From the NCBI GenBank assembly GCA_030432315.1, contig JAUIHM010000012.1, positions 1 to 51,027 of the forward strand: 51,027 nucleotides of DNA. Reading direction: 5' to 3'. Under the pieces are notes generated by a model that was not told where the DNA came from, did not search any database, and saw nothing but the letters and a program-made list of their open reading frames with translations. The DNA comes from Alphaproteobacteria bacterium (GTDB lineage Bacteria; Pseudomonadota; Alphaproteobacteria; Rhodobacterales; Rhodobacteraceae). Positions 25,275 to 38,466 of the stretch are shown in pieces. A program made the translations under genes and the position numbers. The stretch's first letter is position 1. Every line of letters begins with the position of its first letter.

Positions 25275-25350
25275 TGGTGAGCCCGACAGGATTCGAACCT
25301 GTGACCCACTGATTAAAAGTCAGTTGCTCTACCGACTGAGCTACGGGCCC
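25275..25350 (-). tRNA. tRNA-Lys (anticodon TTT)
   Basis: On the minus strand the cloverleaf starts GGGCCCGTAGCTCAGTCGG and ends GGGCTCACCA, with one G-U pair in the acceptor stem. The anticodon loop CTTTTAA lies between ACTGA and TCAGT, giving anticodon TTT, which reads AAA and AAG. The CCA is encoded. This is the promoter-proximal gene of the lysine tRNA pair. Confidence 0.96.
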
Positions 25351-25362
25351 AAAGCAGCGCGA

Positions 25363-25391
25363 CCGATAAGGGGGACGGGTCCCGGGGTCAA
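25363..25391 (-). promoter_or_regulatory. Promoter of the tRNA-Lys pair
   Basis: On the minus strand, TTGACC (complement of 25386-25391) and TATCGG (complement of 25363-25368) are separated by exactly 17 bp. A GC-rich discriminator leads into the tRNA-Lys(TTT) gene 12 bases later. This is the pattern expected of a strong stable-RNA promoter. Confidence 0.6.
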
Positions 25392-25448
25392 GCACGAATT
25401 GCGCGTTCGCCCATAGCTGTTTGTACCTGGATGACATATATCCCCGCC

Positions 25449-26297
25449 ATGACCGATTCTGACCCGACACCCCCGCCACGACGCCTCAGGTTCCGCAAGA
25501 TGCACGGACTGGGCAATGACTTCGTGGTCATCGACGCGCGCCACGGCCCGGACCCCGTGACCCCGGCCCTCGCCCGGGCGTTGGGGGATCGGAACCGGGG
25601 CATCGGTTTCGATCAGCTGGCGGTACTGACCGAAGGTCCCGGGGGACAGAACAGGGTCGCATTCTGGAATCCGGACGGCAGCACGGCAAACGCCTGCGGC
25701 AACGCCAGCCGCTGCATCGCGCAGATGCTGATGGATGAGAGCGGCGCAACTTCCCTGTCCCTGCATTCCGGTTTCGGTGAGCTCAGGGCCGAGGCCACCG
25801 CTGACGGCATGGTGCGGGTAAACATGGGTCTGCCGCAGCAGGACTGGCAGTCCATTCCGCTCGCCGAAGCAGTCGACCCGGACGCCCTGCCCCTGCCCGG
25901 CACCCCGGGCGCAGTTGGCATGGGCAACCCGCACTGCGTGTTCGTCGTGGAAAACGTCGCCGATGTAGATGTGGCGCGGAGCGGCGCCCGTTACGAGTCT
26001 GATCCGCTTTTTCCAGAGCGGACCAACGTGGAATTCGTCGAGATCCTCGACCGCCGGACGATCCGCATGCGTGTGTGGGAACGCGGTGGCATGATTACGC
26101 TGGCCTGCGGCTCCGGCGCCTGTGCCGCAGCCGTCGTAACCGCGCGCCGGGGCCTGACCGACCGCGCGGTCTCCGTCATTCTGGACGGTGGAACCCTGCA
26201 TGTGAACTGGACCGACGAGGGGGTCTGGATGACCGGACCGACCCAGCTTGTCTTTGAAGGAACGCTGAGCCCCGCGTTCCTGGAGACGGTCGCGTGA
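25449..26297 (+). CDS. dapF: Diaminopimelate epimerase
   Basis: A 282-residue epimerase that converts LL-diaminopimelate to the meso form for peptidoglycan and lysine synthesis. The family opening FRKMHGLGNDFVVID is at residues 14-28. The two active-site cysteines are in NACGNASRC and ITLACGSGACAAAV, and MGNPHCVFVVE is present. I chose the ATG at 25449; an in-frame ATG at 25431 would add six residues. Its stop overlaps the GTG start of mtaB. The divergent neighbour is a pair of lysine tRNA genes. Confidence 0.96.
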   Translation: MTDSDPTPPPRRLRFRKMHGLGNDFVVIDARHGPDPVTPALARALGDRNRGIGFDQLAVLTEGPGGQNRVAFWNPDGSTANACGNASRCIAQMLMDESGATSLSLHSGFGELRAEATADGMVRVNMGLPQQDWQSIPLAEAVDPDALPLPGTPGAVGMGNPHCVFVVENVADVDVARSGARYESDPLFPERTNVEFVEILDRRTIRMRVWERGGMITLACGSGACAAAVVTARRGLTDRAVSVILDGGTLHVNWTDEGVWMTGPTQLVFEGTLSPAFLETVA

Positions 26298-27547
26298 GCG
26301 CCCCGAGTTTCCGGACCTTCGGCTGCAGGCTCAACAGCTTTGAGACCGAGGCGATGCAGGGACTCGCGACACAGGCGAATCTTTCCGACACAACGGTCGT
26401 GAATACCTGCTCGGTGACAGCCGAAGCCGTGCGTCAGGCGCGGCAGAACATTCGCCGCATCCGGCGCGAGTCGCCAAACACGCGCATCGTGGTCACCGGC
26501 TGTGCCGCGCAAACCGAACCGGAGCGGTTCCTTTCGATGCCCGAGGTCGATGTGGTGCTGGGCAACCGGGAAAAGTTGGATCCGGCGAGCTGGCAGCGGA
26601 TCGGCGCGGGAACTGCGAACGGCGCGGCGGTCTCCGACATCATGGAGGATACTACGGCAAGGGCACCTCTGGTGGAGGGACTTGCCGGGCGCGCGCGGGC
26701 CTATATCCAGGTGCAGAACGGCTGCGATCACCGGTGCACCTTCTGTATCATTCCCTATGCGCGGGGAAACTCCCGCAGCGTGCCGATAGAACGGGTGGTG
26801 CGACAGGCCAGAACCCTCGTCGACCGTGGTTTCAACGAAGTGGTCCTTACCGGTGTCGACATCACCAGCTGGGGAGCGGACCTTGAGGGTGCCCCCCAGC
26901 TTGGCACGCTGATTCACGAACTGCTTGCAAAGGTTCCCGACCTGCCGCGCCTGAGGCTGTCATCGATCGACTCCGCCGAGATCGACCCTCTGCTGCTGGA
27001 GCTTCTGGAGTCCGACAGGCGGATCATGCCCCACCTGCACCTCTCGCTGCAGCATGGCGACAATCTGATCCTGAAACGGATGAAACGCCGCCATTCCCGC
27101 GACGACGCCATCGCGTTTTGCAGCGCGGTGCGCAGAGCGCGGCCCGACGTAGTGTTCGGAGCCGACATCATCGCCGGTTTTCCTACCGAAACCGAAGCCA
27201 TGTTCGAGAACTCGCTGCGCCTGATTGACGAATGCGGCCTGACCTGGCTGCATGTCTTCCCCTACAGCGAAAGAGCGGGCACGCCCGCCGCAAGAATGCC
27301 AAAGGTTGACGGAGCCCTGATAAAACGCCGTGCGGCGGACCTGCGGGAAAAAGGCCGCCACAGCGTCGCGGCGCATCTGCGCGACATGCAGGGCCGTACG
27401 GTGAACGCATTGGTGGAAAAACCGGGACTTGCACGGACCGAAGGGTTTGCCCAGGTCCGCTTCGAAGGGCATCTGCCGACCGGATCGGTGGCCAGACTGG
27501 AAATTTCCGGCAGCGATGAACAGTACCTCTACGGCATCGCCGCATGA
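26294..27547 (+). CDS. mtaB: tRNA t6A37 methylthiotransferase MtaB
   Basis: A 417-residue radical-SAM methylthiotransferase of the MtaB type, which adds a methylthio group to N6-threonylcarbamoyladenosine at position 37 of tRNAs reading ANN codons, including lysine tRNAs. The N-terminal UPF0004 domain has FGCRLNSFETEAM, NTCSVTAEAV and TGCAAQTEP with its three cysteines. The radical-SAM motif CDHRCTFC is near residue 144, and a C-terminal TRAM-like part follows. The start is a GTG at 26294, inside the dapF stop (GTGA overlap), so translation is coupled. Confidence 0.94.
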   Translation: MSAPSFRTFGCRLNSFETEAMQGLATQANLSDTTVVNTCSVTAEAVRQARQNIRRIRRESPNTRIVVTGCAAQTEPERFLSMPEVDVVLGNREKLDPASWQRIGAGTANGAAVSDIMEDTTARAPLVEGLAGRARAYIQVQNGCDHRCTFCIIPYARGNSRSVPIERVVRQARTLVDRGFNEVVLTGVDITSWGADLEGAPQLGTLIHELLAKVPDLPRLRLSSIDSAEIDPLLLELLESDRRIMPHLHLSLQHGDNLILKRMKRRHSRDDAIAFCSAVRRARPDVVFGADIIAGFPTETEAMFENSLRLIDECGLTWLHVFPYSERAGTPAARMPKVDGALIKRRAADLREKGRHSVAAHLRDMQGRTVNALVEKPGLARTEGFAQVRFEGHLPTGSVARLEISGSDEQYLYGIAA

Positions 27548-27719
27548 CCCGTACCGGCGGACTCCGGGCTGCCGCCGCCCGCTGATGCTCAACGGTTTGT
27601 GACCGGACTGTTGCTGCCGTGACCTGAGAGGGGATGCATTCGTCCGAGCGGATGGTTTATGCTCTGGCGTATCAAAGGCATTCCCCGCTTCCGGGCGGCC
27701 CTGAGGGAGAACATGCTCC

Positions 27720-28094
27720 ATGCCGATACCCATCGCCCTTTCACCCGTCGCAGGGATGCTTGCGCGTTACGTCATCCTACTTGCGATTGCCCGCTTTTTG
27801 AGCCGCCATCACACGGAAAGGCTGGACGACGTCGCCGCAGAACACGCGCTCGATCGGCTTGACGAAGGCGTACACATGCACCGCAACGAGAGTGCGGACG
27901 GTTATGCCTATCAGGGATCGGGGCGCATCCGCCGCGTCCTCAGCCCGGTGGCAAGCCGGTTCGGTGTCGAGGTCGATTTTGCCGCAATCGGACGTCTTCG
28001 AATCCGCAAGATTCACACGGATGACCAGCCGGCGTCCCGCAGGCGACCGCACAATCCGGCCGCCGGTGAAGCGGAAGCCCCAAGGTTCGGATAG
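27720..28094 (+). CDS. Hypothetical protein, 124 residues
   Basis: I do not recognise this protein. The ATG at 27720 is preceded by GGGAG, and codon use has the GC-rich third positions of real genes here. Residues about 5-28 are hydrophobic (ALSPVAGMLARYVILLAIARFL), suggesting a membrane anchor. The middle part (ERLDDVAAEHALDRLDEG) could be helical. The C-terminal third is arginine-rich (GRIRRVLSPVASRFG, GRLRIRKIHTDDQ). It lies alone between mtaB and another unknown gene. It might instead be a chance frame; I judge coding as more likely. Confidence 0.5.
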   Translation: MPIPIALSPVAGMLARYVILLAIARFLSRHHTERLDDVAAEHALDRLDEGVHMHRNESADGYAYQGSGRIRRVLSPVASRFGVEVDFAAIGRLRIRKIHTDDQPASRRRPHNPAAGEAEAPRFG

Positions 28095-28380
28095 GACAGG
28101 CCACTGCCCATCGATTCCCGTTGTCCGCGCCAACCTGGTTTTGCCGCTCAACCGGCCACGCCGGACCGGCATGCAGACGAAAAATCGAAAGCCAGTAAAC
28201 CTGATCCGCTGTTCCAGTTTGGCGGAATATCACACAGACAGGACCACGTTCGGTTTTCGGTTGCCCATCCCCGGTTAATGCTTACTGCATCAGAGTATAC
28301 GGTGAGCGTTCCATTTGCTGTATCGTTCCGGCCTGATCGGGCGCACATAACTGGAGTTGGATTTGTCCGGAAACGACGAC
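28095..28380. other. Gap between the two unknown genes
   Basis: About 290 bases with no gene or clear signal. A TATACG at about 28297-28302 could be a -10 element but has no convincing -35. Confidence 0.4.
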
Positions 28381-29247
28381 ATGGGAAAACCACCCAAGGG
28401 CCGGGCAGAAAACTGGGGCCGACAAGACAGCATTCGCGCGGGAGCGGTCTCCGGTCCATGGCGGAGCACAAGCCGACCCGAAGCACAGCAAACCGGCCTC
28501 AAGCAAGGGAACGACGCCGTCGAGGCAGCGGGCATTCCGTACCGTCCGCCGGCCCCACACGCCACAAGCGTCACCAGGGAAGCGGCTGGTGCAGCCGACC
28601 CGGGCCTTCCGACCGACTCTACACTGGTTCCGCGCGTACGGTCTGCGCCAAAATTCTCTTCGCCCGCCGCCAGCCCTGTCAGGCGAACCGTTCGGCGCAG
28701 GAAATCGACGCTGCCGCTCATCGCTTCGCTGGTTCTGGGTTGCATGATTGCCGCAGCACTTTGGTTCAGACCCGACCTTCTGCAGCTGGCAGAAGCACCC
28801 GAAACTGCTGACCCAAGCGCTGTCGCCGCCCCGGAACCGGTACCCGTTCCGATTGATCCGCCGGTCGTGACTGCACCGCCCGCCGCCCTTGCGGAAACGC
28901 AGCAAACTGAAGCCACTCCCGAACCGGAATTTGCCAATCCCGCAGTCGCAGGCATCGCGGTTCGCCTGCGGGTACGCGCGGGTGCCGAGCCGCAACGCAC
29001 CGGAGACGTCATAGATGCACTCCGACAAATGGGGTATCAGGACGTTGAAACCGAGGAAGTGTCGTTTCGCATCGCCCTCTCGCGTGTGGGATACTTCCAT
29101 GCTGCGGACCGTGCCGCGGCGCAGTTCCTCGCTGCCACCGCGGCACCAGTGCTTGGTGAATCAAGTGACATGGTACCGATACGCGACTACCATGAACTCT
29201 CTCCGGACATTGCTCCGGGCAGTCTCGATCTCTGGATCAAGGGGTAG
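28381..29247 (+). CDS. Hypothetical membrane-anchored protein with LytR_C-like C-terminal domain
   Basis: A 288-residue protein of unknown function. The first 105 residues are proline/arginine-rich and probably disordered in the cytoplasm. One membrane helix follows at about residues 110-129 (LPLIASLVLGCMIAAALWF). A proline/alanine-rich linker (about 145-190) then leads to a compact periplasmic domain at about 190-288. That domain (AVRLRVRAGAEPQRTGDVIDALRQMGYQDVE, then FHAADRAAAQFLAA) resembles the LytR_C fold of cell-wall proteins. I chose the ATG at 28381 after GGAAACG; a TTG at 28357 is also in frame. It converges with atpC across a hairpin. Confidence 0.7.
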   Translation: MGKPPKGRAENWGRQDSIRAGAVSGPWRSTSRPEAQQTGLKQGNDAVEAAGIPYRPPAPHATSVTREAAGAADPGLPTDSTLVPRVRSAPKFSSPAASPVRRTVRRRKSTLPLIASLVLGCMIAAALWFRPDLLQLAEAPETADPSAVAAPEPVPVPIDPPVVTAPPAALAETQQTEATPEPEFANPAVAGIAVRLRVRAGAEPQRTGDVIDALRQMGYQDVETEEVSFRIALSRVGYFHAADRAAAQFLAATAAPVLGESSDMVPIRDYHELSPDIAPGSLDLWIKG

Positions 29248-29342
29248 TCGGCGAAACATTCGGTTCAAAGCCAACCTGTCACCCAGAGCAGACCGCCCAG
29301 GCGTCCATGGCTACCGACAGAAATGACGAACGAACAACAAAT

Positions 29343-29364
29343 GGGAGCACGCCTGCGTGCTCCC
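29343..29364. terminator. Perfect 10-bp hairpin between convergent genes, probable terminator
   Basis: GGGAGCACGC (29343-29352) and GCGTGCTCCC (29355-29364) pair perfectly around a two-base loop, between the stop of the 288-residue unknown gene and the atpC stop. The following bases contain only broken T-runs (TTATACTTT on plus). It may serve both strands. Confidence 0.65.
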
Positions 29365-29407
29365 TTATACTTTCAGCAGACCTCCGTTGCGGATTGCCCG
29401 ATCCGGA

Positions 29408-29800
29408 TCAGATGCTCTTGCGAAGTTCCGCGACATCGCGAACCCGCTGGCTTGCCGCCATCCGGGTTTCTTCGGCCGCAGCCGCCAGCGCCGTATCGGC
29501 CTCACCGGCGAGACGGTCGACCATCTCAGTGCTGAGATCTCCACGCAGTACGGCTTCCTCCGCAAGCACCGAAACGCCGGCTGGCGTGATCTCGGCGAAT
29601 CCGCCGGTCACCACGTATTCGGTGACCTCGGATCCGGACTTCGCCGAAACGATGCCCGGACGCAGTGTAGTCAGAAACGGCGCATGGTTTGGCAGGGCGG
29701 TCAGGTCGCCCTCCATCCCAGGGATCTGAACCTGGTCAACCTGGAGCGAAGCGAGCTTCCGTTCCGGACTGACGAGGTCAAACTGCATCGTATCGGCCAT
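29408..29800 (-). CDS. atpC: F1F0 ATP synthase epsilon subunit
   Basis: A 130-residue epsilon subunit, part of the central stalk of F1 with gamma. The N-terminal beta-sandwich contains MQFDLVSPERKLASLQVDQVQIPGMEGDL and PNHAPFLTTLRPG, followed by TEYVVTGGFAEITPAGVSVLAE. The C-terminal helical part (EEAVLRGDLSTEMVDRL...) is short. The ATG at 29800 follows GGAG. It is the last gene of atpHAGDC, 13 bases after atpD. Confidence 0.96.
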   Translation of the reverse strand: MADTMQFDLVSPERKLASLQVDQVQIPGMEGDLTALPNHAPFLTTLRPGIVSAKSGSEVTEYVVTGGFAEITPAGVSVLAEEAVLRGDLSTEMVDRLAGEADTALAAAAEETRMAASQRVRDVAELRKSI

Positions 29801-29813
29801 TGCCAACTCCCAA

Positions 29814-32133
<2,320 letters not shown>

Positions 32134-32155
32134 AGGCCCAGTTCCTTATATCGAA

Positions 32156-33693
<1,538 letters not shown>

Positions 33694-33694
<1 letters not shown>

Positions 33695-34254
33695 TATCCG
33701 ACCTCTTTCATAACGTTCTGGAGATTTTCGAGTTTGGATTGCAGCGAGGTGTCCACCATCTTGGAACCAACCCTCACCACAAGACCGCCAATCAGGCTTT
33801 TGTCAACTTTTACACTCAGGTTGACGTCGCTTCCGACGGCCGATTTGAGCGTGGAATTCAGTTTTTCGATCTGTGCGTCAGAGAGCGGCACGGCGGACGT
33901 GACCTCGGCCGAAACCTCGCCGCGATGGTCTGCGATCAGGCCCCTGACCTGCTGCACAAGCGCCGGAAGCACAAACAGACGGCGGTTCTGCGCCATCAGG
34001 CCGAGCGTCTTTGACAGGATGTTTCCCAGTCCGAGTTTTTCAGCCAGCGCGCCAATGGCCCGGACAAGTTCATCCCGGCTGTAGATGGGTGAGGTCAACA
34101 GATCCCGAAAGTCGGCGCTTTCGCCAATCGCATCTGCGAGCACATTCAGGTCTGACTCCAGACTGTCGAGTGCGTTTTCTTCTCTCGCGATCTCAAAAAC
34201 GGCGGTCGCATAGCGCCCCGCAACCCCTGACGTCAACGTTGCTGAACTGGCCAC
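33694..34254 (-). CDS. atpH: F1F0 ATP synthase delta subunit
   Basis: A 186-residue delta subunit that links the F1 head to the peripheral stalk. The N-terminal helical domain reads [27 protein letters not shown], and the C-terminal part contains [54 protein letters not shown], the family signature. The start is a GTG at 34254 preceded by a G-rich box. First gene of atpHAGDC; the membrane genes atpIBEF are not in the window, the usual alphaproteobacterial split. Confidence 0.97.
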
Positions 34255-34322
34255 GGACCCCCCAAGAATTCAAATCGCCCCCGGATCGGCGGCACCTCAG
34301 TCTGACCAACAGGCTGCAGCGT

Positions 34323-35213
34323 TCAACTGTTCGTCAAAATCGGCGCGGTGATAGCAGAGGGCTTGCTGCATGGCAATACGCCTATCGCACTGCCCGGCGC
34401 CCCAATGCCCTGCAGGTCCGGACGGAACGAAACCATTGCAGAGGCACGCAGTCGCGAATGGCCCGGCACCGGATTCGGGTTGGTCCCGGTCAACCCCTCC
34501 AGCACGTCGAGCGGGCGTGGCAGGACGCTGCGGGCGGGTTCCTGGGGCGGTCGCACATGGACATGCTTGGTCGCCTCCACCAGAAGCGCCCCCGCCAATA
34601 CTTGCGGGTCATAGCGCCTGCCGATCCGCTCCCAAAACCCGGCGGTCTGCAGCCAGAACCGGCTGTGTGACGGCGGCGTATAGAGAGCCGCCGCGTGGCG
34701 TGTGGACTGGAAACGGTGGCGCGACAGCAGCGCCTCGAGTTGGCCGAAGGTGTAGGGACGCCCGTTGCCGAACGGCGTCGCGTCGCGCCGCGCCCAGAGC
34801 CCCGACCGATTCGGCACGATGAAGGTCGCGTAACCACCGTGTCGCAGCACCCGCCAAACCTCATCGAGCAGTTCCCCCGGACGTTCGCAGGTCTCGAGGC
34901 CATGGGCGACGATCAGCCTGTCGACGGAACCGGCGGCAATCGGCCAGTGTGTTTCCTCCACCAGCGCCGTCACGTTGGGCGCGCCCGTCGGCCAGGGCAT
35001 CATGCCCTGCTGCGCAGGCATCAGGCTCAGAACCCGATGGGACCTGCCGAGAAAGGGCCGCAGCACCGGAACGGCAAAGCCGAACCCGGCGACCGTCAGT
35101 CCAGTGGTATCCGGCCAGATCGCCGTCAGGGCTTCCTGAAGCGCACGCTGAGCCGACCGCCCGAGCTTCGTGCGATAATAGAATGCTCGGAGATCAACCA
35201 CGTCCTGGTGCAT
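34323..35213 (-). CDS. Class I SAM-dependent methyltransferase-like protein
   Basis: A 296-residue protein of the methyltransferase-11 fold. Motif I is weak (TGLTVAGFGFAVPVLRPF rather than a clear GxGxG). The later parts fit well: WPIAAGSVDRLIVAHGLETCERPGELLDEVWRVLRHGGYATFIVPNRSGLWARRD. The C-terminal third (about 200-296) has no known domain and carries a proline-rich stretch, PRPLDVLEGLTGTNPNPVPG. The target is unknown. The ATG at 35213 opens the gene, which lies 68 bases upstream of atpH on the same strand, so it could be on the same transcript. Confidence 0.85.
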   Translation of the reverse strand: MHQDVVDLRAFYYRTKLGRSAQRALQEALTAIWPDTTGLTVAGFGFAVPVLRPFLGRSHRVLSLMPAQQGMMPWPTGAPNVTALVEETHWPIAAGSVDRLIVAHGLETCERPGELLDEVWRVLRHGGYATFIVPNRSGLWARRDATPFGNGRPYTFGQLEALLSRHRFQSTRHAAALYTPPSHSRFWLQTAGFWERIGRRYDPQVLAGALLVEATKHVHVRPPQEPARSVLPRPLDVLEGLTGTNPNPVPGHSRLRASAMVSFRPDLQGIGAPGSAIGVLPCSKPSAITAPILTNS

Positions 35214-35616
35214 GCACCACCTCTAGCGCATTGGTCACGATCTACCAACCGATTGTTAATCCTCGCCCGCGAAACCGAAGAAGAACGGCAACCCTGAAAA
35301 AAACTCCTCAATATGACATTGCCGCACCCCGCCCGGGAGGCTACGATAGTATCGCGTGCAGGTATGCCACCTTGGCGTGTTGCAGTTGAAGCTCCGAAAA
35401 CAGGGAGCGGCATTTCTGTCGATTAAATGTCTGCACCGTATATGTGCTGTGCTGTTCAATCACGAAACTTTTTTGAACATTCGGCACCGTCCCGTGATTA
35501 TTTCCCTTGAAGTGGACAGAATAAAACCGAAGTTTAACAGGTAAGCGGTAGACAATTATCCTATCCGCGCCGGCCCCACCACACGCCGGAGAGTTCAGAC
35601 TGGAAGGACGCAGAGA
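35214..35616. other. Intergenic region upstream of clpA
   Basis: About 400 bases with no gene supported; moderately AT-rich. There is no clpS gene here, although clpS often precedes clpA. A CTTGAA (35506-35511) resembles a heat-shock -35 element, but no matching -10 at the right distance is present, so I call no promoter. Confidence 0.5.
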
Positions 35617-37941
35617 ATGCCCTCTTTCTCGAGTACCCTTGAAGCATCGATCCACAACGCCCTTGGCCACGCCAACCAGCGCAAGCACGAACTTGCGACT
35701 TTGGAGCACCTGCTGCTCGCGCTGCTCGACGAACCCGATGCCGCGAGGGTAATGAAAGCCTGTGGCGTTGAGATCGAGACACTCCGCAAGACGATCGTTG
35801 CGTTCCTCGATGAGGAACTTGATGCGCTGGTTTCCGATATCGAGGGCTCGGAAGCCGCACCGACGACCGGCTTTCAGCGGGTCATTCAGCGGGCAGCGAT
35901 TCACGTTCAGAGTTCCGGCCGGTCGGAAGTCACGGGTGCAAACGTGCTCGTCGCGATCTTTGCCGAGAGGGAAAGCCACGCGGCCTACTTCCTCCAGGAA
36001 CAGGACATGACCCGCTACGACGCGGTCAACTACATCAGTCACGGCGTCGCGAAGGATCCGTCCTACGGAGAAACCCGCCCGGTCAAGGGCGCGGAGTCCG
36101 AGGAGGAGCCCAAGGCCCAGCAGACCAGCGGCAAGGAACCGGAAGAAACCGCGCTGCAGAAATACTGTGTCGACCTCAATCAGAAGGCACGGGGCGGCGG
36201 CGTCGATCCGCTCATCGGCCGTGACCACGAAGTCGAACGCTGCATCCAGGTCCTGTGCCGCCGGCGCAAGAACAATCCCCTGCTCGTTGGCGACCCCGGT
36301 GTCGGCAAAACGGCGATCGCCGAAGGTCTGGCGCGGAAAATCGTCGACGGCGACACGCCCAACGTTCTGTCGGAAACGACCATCTTCTCGCTCGACATGG
36401 GCGCACTGCTTGCCGGAACCCGTTACCGGGGCGATTTCGAAGAGCGGCTCAAGGCGGTGATGAAGGAGCTCGAAGACCATCCGAATTCGATCCTCTTCAT
36501 CGATGAAATCCACACGGTGATCGGTGCCGGCGCGACCAGCGGTGGCGCGATGGATGCCTCAAACCTGCTGAAACCGGCACTTCAGTCCGGCTCGCTGCGC
36601 TGCATGGGTTCGACCACCTACAAGGAATACCGTCAGCATTTCGAAAAGGACCGGGCGCTGTCGCGGCGGTTCCAGAAGATCGACGTGAACGAACCGAGCG
36701 TCGATGACGCCTTCAAGATCCTCAAGGGTCTCAAGCCCTATTTCGAAGAGCATCACGACATCCGCTACACTGCCGACGCGATCAAGACCGCGGTCGATCT
36801 TTCGGCACGCTACATTCACGACCGCAAGCTGCCCGACAAGGCGATCGACGTGATCGACGAGGCCGGCGCAGCGCAGCATCTGCTGCCTGAGGCGAAGCGG
36901 CGCAAGACCATCGGCACCAAGGAGATCGAGGCCGTGGTCGCCAAGATTGCCCGGATTCCGCCGAAAAGCGTTTCGAAGGACGACGCCGAGGTGCTCAAGG
37001 ATCTTGAGAAAACCCTCAAGCGTGTCGTGTTTGGCCAGGATCTGGCGATCAGCGCCCTGGCCTCCGCCATCAAACTGGCGCGGGCCGGATTGCGGGAACC
37101 GGAAAAACCGATCGGCAACTATCTCTTCACCGGTCCCACCGGCGTCGGCAAAACCGAGGTTGCCAAGCAGCTGGCGGATATCCTCGGAGTCGAACTGCTG
37201 CGCTTCGACATGTCGGAATACATGGAGAAACACACCGTCAGCCGCCTGATCGGTGCGCCTCCGGGCTATGTCGGCTTCGACCAGGGCGGCCTTCTGACCG
37301 ACGGCGTAGACCAGCACCCGCACTGTGTGCTGCTGCTCGACGAAATGGAAAAGGCCCACCCGGACGTCTACAACATCCTGCTGCAGGTGATGGACAACGG
37401 CAAACTCACCGACCACAACGGGCGGACGGTGGATTTCCGCAACGTGGTGCTGATCATGACCTCGAACGCCGGTGCGGCGGAACAGGCCAAGAACGCGCTC
37501 GGCTTTGGCCGGACCCGCCGCGAGGGCGAAGACGAGGCTGCAGTGGAACGGACCTTCTCGCCCGAATTCCGCAACCGTCTCGACGCGGTGATCGGCTTCT
37601 CGGCCCTGCCACAGTCGGTGATCCTGCAGGTGGTCGAAAAGTTCGTTCTTCAGCTCGAAGCACAGCTTCTCGACAGGAACGTGCACATCGAACTCTCGCC
37701 GGAAGCCGCGACCTGGCTGGCGGAAAAGGGTTACGACGACAAGATGGGCGCAAGACCGCTTGGCCGGGTGATTCAGGAACACATCAAGAAACCGCTGGCC
37801 GAAGAACTGCTGTTTGGCGGTCTGACCAAGGGCGGCCTGGTGAAGGTACAGGTCAAGGACAACGAACTCGATCTTTTGATCGAACCGGCCGCTGCCCTGC
37901 GTCTGTCAACCAGGAAGCCACCGCTGCTTACCGCCGAATAA
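35617..37941 (+). CDS. clpA: ATP-dependent Clp protease ATP-binding subunit ClpA
   Basis: A 774-residue AAA+ unfoldase that feeds proteins to ClpP. The N-terminal Clp_N repeat domain begins [35 protein letters not shown]1 has the Walker [10 protein letters not shown] near residues 225-233 and Walker [18 protein letters not shown]2 has [10 protein letters not shown] near residue 507 and [22 protein letters not shown]. The C-terminal ClpB-D2-small domain ends [28 protein letters not shown]. There is no middle coiled coil, which separates it from ClpB. The ATG follows GGAAGGAC at a long spacing. A strong terminator follows. Confidence 0.97.
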   Translation: MPSFSSTLEASIHNALGHANQRKHELATLEHLLLALLDEPDAARVMKACGVEIETLRKTIVAFLDEELDALVSDIEGSEAAPTTGFQRVIQRAAIHVQSSGRSEVTGANVLVAIFAERESHAAYFLQEQDMTRYDAVNYISHGVAKDPSYGETRPVKGAESEEEPKAQQTSGKEPEETALQKYCVDLNQKARGGGVDPLIGRDHEVERCIQVLCRRRKNNPLLVGDPGVGKTAIAEGLARKIVDGDTPNVLSETTIFSLDMGALLAGTRYRGDFEERLKAVMKELEDHPNSILFIDEIHTVIGAGATSGGAMDASNLLKPALQSGSLRCMGSTTYKEYRQHFEKDRALSRRFQKIDVNEPSVDDAFKILKGLKPYFEEHHDIRYTADAIKTAVDLSARYIHDRKLPDKAIDVIDEAGAAQHLLPEAKRRKTIGTKEIEAVVAKIARIPPKSVSKDDAEVLKDLEKTLKRVVFGQDLAISALASAIKLARAGLREPEKPIGNYLFTGPTGVGKTEVAKQLADILGVELLRFDMSEYMEKHTVSRLIGAPPGYVGFDQGGLLTDGVDQHPHCVLLLDEMEKAHPDVYNILLQVMDNGKLTDHNGRTVDFRNVVLIMTSNAGAAEQAKNALGFGRTRREGEDEAAVERTFSPEFRNRLDAVIGFSALPQSVILQVVEKFVLQLEAQLLDRNVHIELSPEAATWLAEKGYDDKMGARPLGRVIQEHIKKPLAEELLFGGLTKGGLVKVQVKDNELDLLIEPAAALRLSTRKPPLLTAE

Positions 37942-37965
37942 GATCACGCCGGTTTGGCGGAACAG

Positions 37966-37996
37966 GGCCTGCGACCACGCGTCGCAGGCCTTTTTT
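37966..37996 (+). terminator. Rho-independent terminator of clpA
   Basis: GGCCTGCGA (37966-37974) and TCGCAGGCC (37982-37990) form a perfect 9-bp stem with a seven-base loop, followed by six T residues (37991-37996), 24 bases after the clpA stop. Confidence 0.92.
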
Positions 37997-38021
37997 CTGC
38001 CCGCCCCGCCGGTCCCTGCCC

Positions 38022-38360
38022 TCATACGGCCCGGATCAGCTTCTTTTCCAGAACTCTCAGGACGGTCTTGAGGTCCGGCCCCCGCTTCAGAATCTGGCCA
38101 TCCATGCCCAGAACGCTGTACTGCTGCTGTCTGATCGCCAGTTTCGGGTTCTTCTCGATCCGATAGATCGGGTACTCCGCCGTATGGCGAAAAATCGAGA
38201 ACACGGCGACGTCGCGGAGCATGGAAATGCCATAGTCGCGCCACAGTCCTGCGGCAACCATACGTCCGTACAGGCCCATGATAACCGACAGTTCGGTACG
38301 GTGAAAACTGACACAATCGTCAGTCGTGTGAACCGGGGTTAAATTGACGCTTCGCACCAT
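38022..38360 (-). CDS. DUF2794 domain protein
   Basis: A 112-residue protein of the alphaproteobacterial DUF2794 family, function unknown. The pattern is clear: VSFHRTELSVIMGLYGRMVAAGLWRDYGISMLRDVAVFSIFRHTAEYPIYRIEKNPKLA, then QYSVLGMDGQILKRGPDLKTVLRVLEKKL. I take the ATG at 38360 (MVRSVNLTP); the open frame to 38468 runs into the ggt control region. Divergent from ggt, 106 bases apart, and convergent with clpA. Confidence 0.88.
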   Translation of the reverse strand: MVRSVNLTPVHTTDDCVSFHRTELSVIMGLYGRMVAAGLWRDYGISMLRDVAVFSIFRHTAEYPIYRIEKNPKLAIRQQQYSVLGMDGQILKRGPDLKTVLRVLEKKLIRAV

Positions 38361-38466
38361 GGGCAAAGCATGGAGGCCCCGCATTGATTTGGCAAGCGCA
38401 TGAAATGCGGGTTGCCTAATTTTGGGCTCCGGCGTTGAATATCCGCCAGTAAAACGGAGACCATCC

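Noticed and set aside
35506-35511. CTTGAA as a heat-shock sigma32 -35 box for clpA
   Set aside because: No matching -10 element at 12-14 bp.
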